This document shows, piece after piece, positions 1 through 9,265 of a DNA stretch of 64,000 nucleotides. The stretch's first letter is position 1; every line of letters begins with the position of its first letter. The DNA comes from Plasmopara viticola (taxonomy: Eukaryota > Oomycota > Peronosporomycetes > Peronosporales > Peronosporaceae): the NCBI GenBank assembly GCA_001695595.3, contig MBPM02000012.1:496001-560000 (forward strand), written 5' to 3'. The position numbers and the translations under genes are program-made. Under the pieces are notes generated by a model. The model was not told where the DNA came from and made no database searches. It saw only the letters and a list, made by a program, of their open reading frames with translations.

Positions 1-628
1 CAGATGTGCCGAGTGCTTATAATGCTTAGTGTATTGAGCAGACGGTTAATCCTGGATCTCACAACGAAGAAAAGCTCCTTTTGGTGCAAATTGGACACCA
101 TGAGCTGAGCCTTTCAGCGGTCAATGCGCCTGGAGAACTCCTAAGTCACACGGCCAAAGGAAATCATCCTCATAAAGGGTCAAAAAATGCCCCTACAAGG
201 TCTCCAATACCTTCCCCGATAGTGATCATAAGCACATGCGATCGGTCGTGAGAAGTAGCTATACCTCATGAAATTAACCCGAGGCTGAGGTGACAACGGT
301 CTATTTTGTCGTTGTTTGACCACAAAAGCCAGCATTTTTTTCATGTAAAGTGCGTATTGTAGTAGGTACCGCCAGGTTTGTCTTAGGAAGTGATGCGAAT
401 TCTTGCTTTGCAGAACTCGTGGGGACCAATGGATCGACTCCATAAGACTGTTGCGAGCTGGAATAAATAGAAAAATGGCGCTTTGTACTGGAAGTTATAT
501 CAAATTCGTGGTCGGAACATAAGCACTCAGCGCCTGGCTTGGCATTGATTGAAGCCAAGGAATCTTGGATAGAAATGGGGTCCAGTCCATTTAATAAGCA
601 AGTATTTACCTTAATCTCATGCACGTAA
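1..628. other. Unassigned sequence, no supported gene
   Basis: I see no recognisable gene, RNA or repeat boundary here. A minus-strand open frame at 301-624 has no recognisable motif and ends at the insertion site of the element that follows. The last 12 bases (617-628, TCATGCACGTAA) are the left target-site duplication of that element. Confidence 0.5.
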
Positions 629-956
629 TTTACGGAAAAGGTTGGGGTGACGCCTTCCTTCCAAGCGCGGGGGCTAAATGCTCGCGCGCTTCGGGCAGGT
701 GCTCTCGGGCATCTGCAGGTCTCTAACGAGTCTCACCCTCGACGCGACGGTCTCCAGCACCAGAGCGCCACCTGGGCTCTTACCAAGTCAGAGATAAACA
801 GAATAATGGAAGACCCTCACGACTTCGGTGCTGGCTGCACTGCCTGCCGAACGAGACTCGACGTATGCGGACACCACTCTATGCCGTGGACTAGCCAGAC
901 TGAGCCTAGCACGTGCATAACTTGGCAACGCGATAACGTAATACAATATAATACAA
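629..956 (+). mobile_element. Short LINE-derived non-autonomous element, copy 1
   Basis: This 328-bp copy is collinear with three separated pieces of the LINE at 61024-62158: about 130 bp of its 5' end, about 30 bp from the middle of its reverse-transcriptase region (near 61630), and about 140 bp of its 3' end. It ends in a short ATACAAT-type repeat tail. It is flanked by a 12-bp target-site duplication with one mismatch, TCATGCACGTAA (617-628) and TCATGAACGTAA (957-968). Both inner junctions are the same as in the copy at 37999-38325, so this is a discrete family probably mobilised by the LINE's proteins in trans. The open frame across it is incidental. Confidence 0.85.
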
Positions 957-1061
957 TCATGAACGTAACATTATTGTTTAATTTGGGTAAGATTCGGGTA
1001 AAGGTTCACCATTAAGAAGAGCCGAGCGGGTCTCTAGTTCAAGTATGATGATAATAGTGCT

Positions 1062-1691
1062 TCAAACCGGATGCGACTGCCTCTTCTTTTTTCTTACGAC
1101 GCTAAATGAATACATTAATGAAAATCGAGACGGTGCCAAAAGCACACGGTAGCCATCGTAAGCTCGCACTCGGAGAAAACCTCTTACGAAATCAATTATT
1201 TGCGTACACGTCGCGCGAGGAGTGGCTTTTGAAGAGCCCACGCAGCACGCAATGTAGAGGAGCGAAACGGTCGGCTTGATGATTGTATCGGCCACTTGAT
1301 ACTGATCTAAAAAATCCCTTATCTCCCTCGTTGGGTCTGTTGCCCGAGAAGAGTGTACCTCTTGAGACCACTCTGGCGCTATGCTGGCAAGTACCAGCAC
1401 CCACCGTCCGCTGTGTTGGTGACTTCGGTCATTGCTCGAATGCAGAGGTCTCTGAGGATTATTGGTCGAGCGAGAGATGACGACGTGCAATCCTCGCCGT
1501 GTTTGAGTGATAAGCTCTTCCAGCACCTTCTTTCTCCGAGCGGCTCGAACACGGACGAACTACATGGTTCGCCACCCACGACGCAGATGCAGCCTATGTT
1601 TTATCGGCACAACTTTGGACACAGAGGACAGTGTTACTGCGAAGGCCTTATTAAATGCCGAAGTAGCCTTCTTTGGAGTTAGCTTGGGCAT
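1062..1691 (-). pseudogene. Unrecognised reading frame with one internal TAG
   Basis: Starting at the ATG at 1689-1691, a single minus-strand frame runs 210 codons to a stop at 1062-1064 with only one interruption, a TAG at 1560-1562. The part before it begins MPKLTPKKATSAFNKAF. The part after it is rich in Arg, Ser and Thr. I do not recognise a family and see no transmembrane segment or signal peptide. The lone stop could mean a recently broken gene, an intron I cannot place, or chance openness, because other frames are also partly open in this interval. It lies downstream of the LPMO gene on the same strand. Confidence 0.3.
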
Positions 1692-2028
1692 CGTTTGATG
1701 ACCCTGGTTGGATGTGAGACTTTCTTGCTGCCTATTTAGTCTTCATATTGACCAGACCGATTTTTCGCTCATATATTGGAAGTAATCATGACACACAACG
1801 GGTACACGTAATCTTACCTTTGAAAACAGATTTGCTTGCTTATAGATAAATACAGGTAGAACTTAGCATATTGAATTGAATTAACACATAAAAGTGTTGT
1901 GTCAAATCATTGTAGCAGTAATGGTAGTTGCGTGTCAGACTTGACCTAAACATTATTTCACTAAAAGAGACTGCGATTTTTCTACAACATGACAACAAAA
2001 GATCGGACATTTGGTCACTAAAAACAGG

Positions 2029-2994
2029 TTAATGGCGCCGCGTGCACTTTGATGACGAGGGAGTGCTTGCAGGAGGCGTGGCAGGTGGCGTGGCTGGTGG
2101 CGTGGCAGGTGGCGTGGCAGATATTGGGGTTTCCACTGGTGGAGCAGAGGCCTCGTCATTACCCCCATCTTTTGATTCAGAAGAACTTGCTGGAGCACTC
2201 GTAGGCTCGGCCGCTGGAGCACTCGTAGGCTCGGCCGCTGGAGCACTCGCTTGCTCGGCCGCCGGAGCACTTGTTGGCTCGACGACTGGGGTGCTCGTTG
2301 TCTCCGCCGCTGAACCGCTCGCTGGCTCGGTCGCTGGGGTAGAACTGCCAGTGTCTGATTCCTGTGCGACCGTAGACGACGCGTCAGCTGCCACTGCAGG
2401 GGGTTTCCCTTTGCCAGAGCCACCTTCGAGCCACATACAAGTTGTGTAGACCTGCCAGTCGCCACTGTGGACAGCAATCCAATAGACTGTCATGCGGTTC
2501 GCCTTTGCACACTTTGCCTTGTCAAACTTAATCTTTGCCGGAATGGCGGGATACGCGTCTTGGCAATTGGCATTATATATGACCTTGGTGTCGTCGCACC
2601 AGATCTCGCATGGTCCAGGGTGGGTAAAGCCCGAGTACTCAATCTCAGCCGGTAACTTGGAGCGTTTGTTTTCGTCATACATCGTCAAGCCACAATCCGG
2701 ATCGACTTTGTTGCTGTAAAGTTTCTGGTTTTTGGCAATGAAGGCACCCAATGAGCCACCGCCCTTGGTGGCCAAATTGGCTTTGATTAAATTGATACTC
2801 CCATTCGCTCCATACCCATCCCTATCTGCATCAACTGCACCAAAAATCGTCCTGTCAATCGTGCTACCGTATCCATTGGACGGGTAGCCTTGCGTCCATT
2901 GCGCAGCGGGGTCGACAGTGTAGGCGTGACCGATGACAAGAGGCACGGACGTGAATCCGGCGGCTCCGATGGCCATGAGAAGAAGCACCTTCAT
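2029..2994 (-). CDS. AA17-type lytic polysaccharide monooxygenase (secreted)
   Basis: A 321-residue secreted copper enzyme of the oomycete AA17 LPMO family, whose characterised members cleave pectin (homogalacturonan) oxidatively. Residues 1-22 are a hydrophobic signal peptide. Predicted cleavage exposes His23 (GHAYTVDP), the N-terminal half of the copper histidine brace. The second brace histidine is His125 in FTHPGPCEIW, and Tyr183 in WQVYTTC fits the axial position. Six Cys (101, 129, 133, 144, 162, 186) could pair. The catalytic domain ends near 192. Residues 193-321 are a low-complexity Thr/Pro/Ala/Ser/Glu tail built from tandem DNA repeats, probably an O-glycosylated linker, with no carbohydrate-binding module visible. 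The start is fixed by the signal peptide, and an initiator-like motif lies about 35-50 bp upstream. A decayed paralogue follows at 3399-3885. The family call rests on motif layout and not on a search. Confidence 0.88.
   Translation of the reverse strand: MKVLLLMAIGAAGFTSVPLVIGHAYTVDPAAQWTQGYPSNGYGSTIDRTIFGAVDADRDGYGANGSINLIKANLATKGGGSLGAFIAKNQKLYSNKVDPDCGLTMYDENKRSKLPAEIEYSGFTHPGPCEIWCDDTKVIYNANCQDAYPAIPAKIKFDKAKCAKANRMTVYWIAVHSGDWQVYTTCMWLEGGSGKGKPPAVAADASSTVAQESDTGSSTPATEPASGSAAETTSTPVVEPTSAPAAEQASAPAAEPTSAPAAEPTSAPASSSESKDGGNDEASAPPVETPISATPPATPPATPPATPPASTPSSSKCTRRH
2075..2122 (-). repeat. 12-bp minisatellite in the LPMO tail
   Basis: Four tandem 12-bp units (plus-strand GGCGTGGCAGGT and one-base variants) encode the repeated ATPP motif near the C terminus of the LPMO. 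The unit is a multiple of three, so copy-number change keeps the frame. Confidence 0.9.
2189..2284 (-). repeat. 24-bp minisatellite in the LPMO tail
   Basis: Four tandem 24-bp units, the first two nearly identical and the later two diverged, encode the repeated PTSAPAAE motif of the linker. The unit is again a multiple of three. Confidence 0.9.
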
Positions 2995-3025
2995 TTTGTA
3001 CTTGGTGTTTGCCTTGATTCAATTT

Positions 3026-3043
3026 CAAAATTGTAGAAATGAC
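3026..3043 (-). promoter_or_regulatory. Putative oomycete initiator (Inr) of the LPMO gene
   Basis: Read on the minus strand, TCATTTCTACAATTTTG resembles the oomycete initiator consensus YCAYTYYNNNWTTTY with one mismatch or a one-base spacing change. It lies about 32-50 bp upstream of the ATG at 2992-2994, giving a short 5' leader as is usual in oomycetes. Assigned by eye only. Confidence 0.5.
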
Positions 3044-3398
3044 GACTGGTATAGGCGGCAGCCTTTGACTCATTTCTTGGACATTCATGTAAAGGAAGAC
3101 CAACCTTAATTCAAAGTTGCGCTGGAGGAGATCAAGCATGCGATCGGGACGTAGAAACAGAAAAGGAACTTTCTTTGCTGCCAGCTGTCTTCACACAGAT
3201 TGAAAATCTTCTCCTCGCTTCAAAGTCTCCTTCGTCTCCTCGTCTGGATTCCTCTCATGACCTAGGAATTAGCTAATCCGTGGCCCCTACTTCGAGCAGA
3301 AAAAAATCAAGTCTCACGTTCTCTGGCCGTGTAAAACAGAATATGATTGGCTCTTAGTTTTGGTCCGACAAGACTGAGCAACATTTACATGTCTACAA

Positions 3399-3885
3399 TT
3401 ATTCGCTAGTTGCGACGGGTGCATTTATGATAGGCTTAGAAGCAAGAGTAGTGTTTGCTGTCGAAAATCCGTTTGAGGGATCTGTAGCCTCGTTGTCAAC
3501 ATCGTTTGAAGACGACGATGCGGTCGTAACGGTAGTGAGGGCTGAAGTGGTCGGAGTAAAGATGCGTTTGATTGTAGGGTAGTCACCTTTGTCGGCGTAG
3601 GGCTTTTTTTGCGCTTACTTCTGCACTGATTAGCTCTTGGTTCTTGACGATCAATGTGGCGAGGGAGTCATAGCCCTTTGTTGGAAATACGTCTGTAAGA
3701 AAGCTCGAACTTTATAGCCGTGTTTCGCGTTATCGTACATGCCCCAGATCTCATTATCGACCGTGCTGGTGAACCCATTAGCCGGGTAATTATCGGGCCA
3801 CACCACAGCAGGTCTACGAGGTATAAATACCTGGTATTGATACGAGGACGATGGCTCCAGTTGCGAAAAGAGCTCGATACGGCAT
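3399..3885 (-). pseudogene. Decayed AA17 LPMO paralogue
   Basis: From an ATG at 3883-3885 a signal-peptide-like stretch (MPYRALFATGAIVLVS) ends in a stop exactly where the histidine-brace His of the intact gene should be. In a shifted frame the sequence continues as WPDNYPANGFTSTVDNEIWG, matching WTQGYPSNGYGSTIDRTIFG of the intact LPMO, and then as DSLATLIVKNQEL, matching GSLGAFIAKNQKL. After another frame change a Ser/Thr-rich tail runs to a stop at 3399-3401. The central Cys-rich core with the second histidine is missing. The sequence therefore shows loss of His1, at least two frame changes and an internal deletion. It is an old tandem duplicate of the gene at 2029-2994. Confidence 0.8.
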
Positions 3886-4705
3886 ACTTTGTTGTTGATC
3901 AGGACAATGGACAGCGGATCTCAAAGCGATTGACTTGCTAGACGACACCTTTTGTCTTTTGTATAGGTGCTGCTTTGACTAGCTTAAGATGTAAAGGATC
4001 GTGTTGAAGTGGCATATGGAAAAGGGATTATTGGTAATGATTAGCTCGTAAACATACGATATTATGGCACGGTGCCATGCTCCATACAATATTCTCACAC
4101 AATGTCTGATAGCTGCAACCTTCTTGCTCAGTCTTTGAACAAACAGTCCGAAGCAATGCACGTACTGTTTGAAGCTTGGGAAGAGAACGTGTGATTGAAG
4201 CACTGACGTATGCTCGAGTACGTTGCATTCGGGCAGACATTCCTCATCTTTTCACATGGTAAGAACATGTACGATTGTGTATGAGCTTAAAGAGTTCATC
4301 TGAGGATGTGACTATATTGTCCTGTTCTGGCACCTGACGGCTTTTAGCAACTTAAGCGCCCGACTCATATATCGACCACATGGTCGACGTGAAAAATTGC
4401 AATTTGCTGTAAACCCTACCCGCGTTGAGCAATAATTGGCAACCTGAGGCCATCTGAGTCGGTCGCTCGTCCGACGCACGTCAGAATTGACATTATAAAT
4501 GGGACACCTTCCTTGTATCACTAAAAACAGACAGCAGTAGTAGCCTCGGTATTCTTACAATATTAACACATGAGCCCCACGTTCAAGACCGATGCCACAC
4601 ATATATTTTCAACTGCACGCACACAAGTGTACGAAACATGACCCTAAACGTTAAATTCCGTAGTTGACGACACAGACCCACGCCAGCTTCCTCGCACCAA
4701 TCTCT
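3886..4705. other. Intergenic, no supported gene
   Basis: About 820 bp between the LPMO pseudogene and the first kinase. Short open frames on the minus strand (3979-4240) carry no recognisable motif, and I see no repeat or RNA. Confidence 0.5.
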
Positions 4706-6166
4706 TCACCCTGTACGATGTCGATCCTGCGTACCAAGTGGACGGTCGTACAATTGCAACACTTTGTGCAGCTCAGTCGACACTTGTGCGGCCGAAGGAC
4801 GTTCAAACGCATTCAAAGCAACGCAAGCTTTCCCTAGACGCACGACCGCTGCGGTCAGACGACCATCGACTAGCGCAGACGACACCGCTCGACGTCCGTG
4901 TCGACCTCGAGAGCTTGCAAAGTGTACATGCACATGACCAGCAGCAATTTTTTCCAATAATTCGCCACTGTCCCACTGTGTTTGGTCCCGACGATTGTAC
5001 CCATACGGAACCGTCAATGCGTCCATTTCAGCAAGCAATAAACCAAACGCAAAGATATCTGTTTTAGCATTGGTCCATTCGCCACGCAACACTTCCGGGG
5101 CACTCGACAGAGCATCCAATCGTAGCCCTTCTTGGTGTTTTTTCGCCATGATAGTCGTAGGTACAGGATGGGGCAAGAAGGACGTGGGTACATTTAAATC
5201 TTTGACCGTCGTCCCCATTTGATCCCTTCTGCAACTCCCCTGGTACCCCGTCAGCTTAGCATTCATCTCTTCATCGAGCAATACATTCCGCGATCGAACA
5301 GCGCCATGGACGAGCCCTTGAGCGTGTAAGAAACTCAGCGCACTGGCAAGTTGCGAGGCCATGACAAGTTTCGGTCGACAAAACCCTCGTCGACTAATTT
5401 CATTGTGCCCCTCTCGCGTCCCCTGCTGCCGTCGTCGCTTCATATAGGCGCGCAAGTCCCCTCTTCCCATAAACTCCGACAACAGACAGACGTACGCAAG
5501 GGAACGCCACGACACGCCAAGAAACGCGACGAGGTTCGCATGCGACAAGGACGGGGACGCCAACACTTTGACGCGGGCAAACACGGCATTGAGATTCGCT
5601 CGGTAGCCGAGCCATTGAGGCAATGGTTTTTTCACGGCCACGAGTTGATGGCGATAATAGCCACGGTAGATTTCGCTATGCTGGCCACGTGCCACGAGTT
5701 GGTCCAGTGCCAAGTCACGGACGGAAAGACGCACGCGTTGCACAATCGGGTGATGCCACAAGTCGGTGGCCTGGTCTTGTGTCTCTTGTAAAAAGCAAGA
5801 GATCCGCGACCCAAACGAAATGGACGACGAGACAAAGGAAGTATTGTCCAAAAGGTACCGTGGCGAGAGAGTGGGTCCGATCGACGGACGAGGAGACGCG
5901 ATCTCTTGCGTCACGGGAGATGAGACGGCGTGGCTCTTCTTGTCCATTCGACGTCTTCGTCGAATCCCAAGGAGCACGATGGCAATGAGAAGCAGGAGGA
6001 AGAGGCCGCCACCGATCGCCAGCCCGAGTTCATCGTCAGTTAAAGAAGAAGATGCACGAGATGGAGCTTGAGTCCGTCGATCGGGCTCAGTCGCATTGTC
6101 CGACGGCCCTACTGCCCCTGCTCGTAGCGTCATAAACGTATGGACATGCTCGGTTGCAAGTGGCAT
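4706..6166 (-). CDS. Receptor-like TKL pseudokinase, short ectodomain
   Basis: A 486-residue single-pass membrane protein: a short N-terminal part (1-46), a transmembrane helix (about 47-68) followed by an RRRRR stop-transfer run, then a TKL-type kinase fold (about 150-480). The glycine loop is irregular (ARGQHSEIYRG). The ATP-site Lys is kept in VAVKK (about 179). The helix-C Glu is not evident (FARVKVLASPSLSHANLV). The HRD motif is replaced by HGAVRSRN (287-294), so the catalytic Asp is absent. The DFG motif is replaced by TGYQG (306-310). SAPEV (APE motif) and the F-helix DIFAFG are present. It should therefore fold like a kinase but lack phosphotransfer. No signal peptide follows the ATG at 6166. 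In another frame just upstream (about 6130-6248) lies a Cys-bearing stretch that could be a lost or separately spliced ectodomain. It is tandem with the kinase at 6505-8499. Confidence 0.8.
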   Translation of the reverse strand: MPLATEHVHTFMTLRAGAVGPSDNATEPDRRTQAPSRASSSLTDDELGLAIGGGLFLLLLIAIVLLGIRRRRRMDKKSHAVSSPVTQEIASPRPSIGPTLSPRYLLDNTSFVSSSISFGSRISCFLQETQDQATDLWHHPIVQRVRLSVRDLALDQLVARGQHSEIYRGYYRHQLVAVKKPLPQWLGYRANLNAVFARVKVLASPSLSHANLVAFLGVSWRSLAYVCLLSEFMGRGDLRAYMKRRRQQGTREGHNEISRRGFCRPKLVMASQLASALSFLHAQGLVHGAVRSRNVLLDEEMNAKLTGYQGSCRRDQMGTTVKDLNVPTSFLPHPVPTTIMAKKHQEGLRLDALSSAPEVLRGEWTNAKTDIFAFGLLLAEMDALTVPYGYNRRDQTQWDSGELLEKIAAGHVHVHFASSRGRHGRRAVSSALVDGRLTAAVVRLGKACVALNAFERPSAAQVSTELHKVLQLYDRPLGTQDRHRTG

Positions 6167-6504
6167 TGGGCGACCGACACGAGCTCAATGACCTCACTGC
6201 AAGGACGCTGTTAAGTACCGCGTGCGCGTTGATTAATGCTTGCGCCATTGCCCAAACGACGTGCCTCGGGCGACGCGAGTTGCCGTTTTAATTTGCGACC
6301 GTCTTTAGAATTACTCAAGGCACGAAAATAGGCTTTTTCAAAGTGCTTTAACTGCCACCGTGTGAAGAAAGCATTCGATTGCAGGAACCGACGAGAGGAC
6401 AGGGCGATGATATCAGTCCTCCTCGTTTGAGAAAATAAAAAAAGACAAGCCACGATCGCCTTTCTTCGACCGTCCAGTGGCCATGGGTGGGCCTTGCAAT
6501 AACG
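6167..6504. other. Spacer between the two receptor-like kinases
   Basis: About 340 bp. A minus-strand frame beginning at an ATG at 6246-6248 encodes a Cys-containing segment (SCRSPNATCNRACPYVYD) that overlaps the start of the downstream kinase in a different frame. This may be ectodomain debris or an unrecognised exon. Nothing else is supported. Confidence 0.35.
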
Positions 6505-8499
6505 CTAAAAGGTCGCTGCAATTTTTGACCGAAGCATGTAGGTAATGTGCATGGCCGAAGGGCGGTTGGACGGGTCGTGCGCCAGGCATTGACTTGCCAA
6601 TTGACGCAGGGCTTGTGGACACTCGGGTCGGAACGCAGGGGACGCTTGGCCACTGGCAATTTGAAGCAACCAGGCGCTTCCTTTCGGTTGTTTTCTCCTC
6701 TTGGGCTCTGGATCATAAACGTAGGGAGGCAAGCCTGTGTCCAATTCCGCAAGAATGACACCAAACGCATAAATATCCGCTTTGGCCGAAAACTCTTCCC
6801 CTCGTAACACCTCGGGCGCTGTCCAGAGCAAAGTGTCGTCAGCGCTGGTCGCTTGATGAAGGCCGAAATTACTTAATTTCGCCTGTAAATCGTCAGTCAG
6901 TAAGACATTTGATGACTTTAAATTGCCATAGCAAACAACGGGCAAGAGCGAATGCAAGTACACTAGTGCATTGGAAATATCCGCTGCAATGGCCAATTTC
7001 TCTCCTTTCCACGTGAGACCTTTGCTTTCTGGCTGAGCCAAGAAACGCGCCAAATCCCCACACGCCACGAAGTCCGAGACCATGCATAACTCCGGCAACG
7101 TACGCCACGAGAGGCCAATAAAGTGGACGAGATTTGGATGGTCGAGGCACGCCGCCAGGCGAATGTCGTTGGTAAAGGCCACGAGAGCTTGAATTGTAGT
7201 GTCATTAAGGAGTGCAGCGGCGAATTGGGCATGATTTAAATTTGAAGTGGTGACATTGGCCACTGCAGCAACTACAGTGCACTTGATCGCTACTTGTTGG
7301 GTTTCAAACTCACCCCGCCAGATTTCCCCATGGGGTCCACTTGTCAACTTTTCACAATAGACAATATTTGCAAACGCAATTCGTTTGAGCATCAATTCTT
7401 GGTCGTTGCAAAAAGTTGCCAATTCAGGAGCTCGCCTTCGAAACTTTTCATTAATTGCCTCGAGGTGCATGGCACTCTCGAACGAGGGCGAAGCGCCACT
7501 GTACGTTCGAGACGCGTGCGAGATATGTCGCAACGGCCATCGATGGTGAAACCATTGGGGCTGTAGAAAAAAGGGATTGTGCTCATTTTCATGCAGTCCG
7601 TTCTTGGGCACTGTTTTGGACTTACGCCACAGGACGCAAGCCACAAGACTTGAGAGGACTATAAATCCCAGTAGGACGCTTCCAATAGTCACAAGAGTAG
7701 ACGGGGATTTGCTCACTGTGTTATTGGATCCCATGGCGGCGTACACTTCGTTGACCCAGAGCTTGACACCAAGCTCGATCTCGGGCTCGCACCATGTACG
7801 CTGCTGTGCGGATTGATCCACTTCCGATGCGTCCACTTGTTTGCACGGAGCAATAAATTGCGCACTGTTCGGACAAGTGGCATCGGTCATCAGCCACGAA
7901 GGCTTTTGCGCCAATAAAAACATCGTCCTACTGTCATTATTCGACGATTTGTCAACTTGGAAAATTTGGGGCTCAAAAGTGTCGTCAATTTGTCCATCCA
8001 TGGCCCATAACGGGCCAGCTCTCGTCTGGAGCGGACCCACCGTCCAATTTGCAGCATCTGGACTTAACGCACACAGCGCTCGGGACTGCACGTAGCTCGC
8101 CTCGCATGTCGACGTTGTAAAACTAATAAGAGTGCTCTTGCATTCCTTAATCTCACACTTTGACGTGTCGTCGAACGCTTGTGCGGGTGGAAACACATCA
8201 GTCATTGTGCGGGCACAATGGACGTAAACTTGCACGTAATTGTCTGACGCAGCAGCAGCTTCGTCGGACTCAGGAATTGCACGTACCCAGCCAGCGCTCC
8301 AGAGCATGGCACGTTGGACATTGGCTGGGAAGTGAGTTAAGTTAGCAACATCGCCCACGAGCTCACGTAGAGCGGAATTGAGCCGAGAAGGTGGCGTCGG
8401 TTTCGTGATGGCCAAGTTACCATACAGTTGGGAAACAATGTCTGTTCGTGCGTAGACTGTGGCTACCCCAATTACGAGCAACACCACAGCCTCACGCAT
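6505..8499 (-). CDS. Receptor-like TKL pseudokinase with signal peptide and ectodomain
   Basis: A 664-residue type I membrane protein. Residues 1-18 are a signal peptide (MREAVVLLVIGVATVYA), followed by an ectodomain (about 19-265) with nine Cys and several N-glycosylation sequons. A transmembrane helix spans about 268-291, then WRKSK, and a TKL-type kinase domain spans about 376-660. The ATP-site Lys406 (VAIKC) is kept. The helix-C Glu appears as Asp (FTNDIRL). The HRD motif is YGN (524-526), so the catalytic base is Asn. The DFG motif is NFG (544-546). TAPEVLRGE (APE) and DIYAFG are intact. With both catalytic aspartates changed to Asn it is predicted to be inactive or very weak, acting as an allosteric partner or scaffold at the plasma membrane. 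I do not recognise the ectodomain family. The start is supported by the signal peptide. Confidence 0.85.
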   Translation of the reverse strand: MREAVVLLVIGVATVYARTDIVSQLYGNLAITKPTPPSRLNSALRELVGDVANLTHFPANVQRAMLWSAGWVRAIPESDEAAAASDNYVQVYVHCARTMTDVFPPAQAFDDTSKCEIKECKSTLISFTTSTCEASYVQSRALCALSPDAANWTVGPLQTRAGPLWAMDGQIDDTFEPQIFQVDKSSNNDSRTMFLLAQKPSWLMTDATCPNSAQFIAPCKQVDASEVDQSAQQRTWCEPEIELGVKLWVNEVYAAMGSNNTVSKSPSTLVTIGSVLLGFIVLSSLVACVLWRKSKTVPKNGLHENEHNPFFLQPQWFHHRWPLRHISHASRTYSGASPSFESAMHLEAINEKFRRRAPELATFCNDQELMLKRIAFANIVYCEKLTSGPHGEIWRGEFETQQVAIKCTVVAAVANVTTSNLNHAQFAAALLNDTTIQALVAFTNDIRLAACLDHPNLVHFIGLSWRTLPELCMVSDFVACGDLARFLAQPESKGLTWKGEKLAIAADISNALVYLHSLLPVVCYGNLKSSNVLLTDDLQAKLSNFGLHQATSADDTLLWTAPEVLRGEEFSAKADIYAFGVILAELDTGLPPYVYDPEPKRRKQPKGSAWLLQIASGQASPAFRPECPQALRQLASQCLAHDPSNRPSAMHITYMLRSKIAATF

Positions 8500-8785
8500 A
8501 GCGCCTTGAGTCTTGTCCTGGCCTCCAGTGGGATGGACTCGATTAAGTATAGGATTTGTAAGGCTCTTGAGATAGTGCTACTGGAGATGAGACTTTATTT
8601 CATAAAAGTCATCAATGGCACAATACATTAAACTATTTCTCTTGGCTACAAAGAATTAATGGGTCACGTGACTACGCACCAAACGAAGATGAAGAGATCA
8701 AGCTCGTGTACTGTATTACTATAATCCGTAAATCCTCCGTCATCAATTTTACGCAGCCTAGTTTGACGTAGCTATCCTAGTGCGG
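8500..8785. other. Intergenic, no supported gene
   Basis: Contains the upstream region of the large receptor-like kinase and the 3' flank of the small gene at 8786-9057. I could not place a convincing initiator element. Confidence 0.4.
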
Positions 8786-9057
8786 CTACTTCATTTGAGA
8801 CGGTGGCGCATGCTCACGCCCAGACGAAACGGGCTTTTTCGCATCACGCTTCGACATCATATACCACGCTGCAGCACCCACACCAGCAGCAGCCAGTAAG
8901 GGAGTCCTAACATCAAGTCCCAACACACACCGTTACTCTATCAAACAAACCACCATTCCATCATTCCACCAACATTCTACTTCCAACATTCTTACGTCCA
9001 CTTTCCGCTCTTGACATTGTTCGCAATCTTGCTAGGGTTTTCGAATGGAGTTGCCAT
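8786..9057 (-). CDS. Small two-exon gene, 60-residue single-TM protein
   Basis: Exon 1 is 8996-9057 (ATG at 9055-9057) and exon 2 is 8786-8906 (stop TAG at 8786-8788). The intron at 8907-8995 (89 bp) has a GTAAG donor and a TTAG acceptor. Splicing gives a 60-residue protein with N terminus MATPFENPSKIANNVKSG, one hydrophobic Ala/Gly-rich segment (PLLAAAGVGAAAWYMM, about 23-38) and a basic C-terminal tail beginning SKRDAKKP. Neither exon would be called alone because of length. The frame is continuous across the splice, and exon 2 has gene-like composition. The form (very small, one TM, basic tail) recalls small mitochondrial inner-membrane proteins, but I do not recognise a family. A second small two-exon gene lies immediately upstream on the same strand. 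Confidence 0.7.
8907..8995 (-). other. Intron of the 60-residue gene
   Basis: Minus-strand GTAAGAATG donor and GATGTTAG acceptor, 89 bp, interrupting a Thr codon after the second base (phase 2). Confidence 0.65.
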
Positions 9058-9265
9058 GACCGTCTACTCTGCTCTGCTTGTTAGTAGGCTTTTTCACAAG
9101 TGAGAGTGCTTTCGTGTGGAGTGATAAAACTGGGACCGGGCACTATGAAGAAAAGGCAAAGATTTAGAAGCATTTTCTTTCTTGAGTCGGCGGCATCCAT
9201 CAGTGCTTAACGGTCAAGTGTCGCAACTCGAGAAAGCCAAGAGGATCTGTATTTGACATGTCAAT

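Noticed and set aside
629..1015. Open frame across the short LINE-derived element as a gene
   Set aside because: It is explained by LINE sequence and runs past the element's end. Target duplications mark it as an insertion.
2042..2449. Plus-strand Gly/Val/Ala-rich open frame of 135 codons
   Set aside because: It is the antisense of the repeat tail of the LPMO, and its open state follows from the GC-rich tandem repeats.
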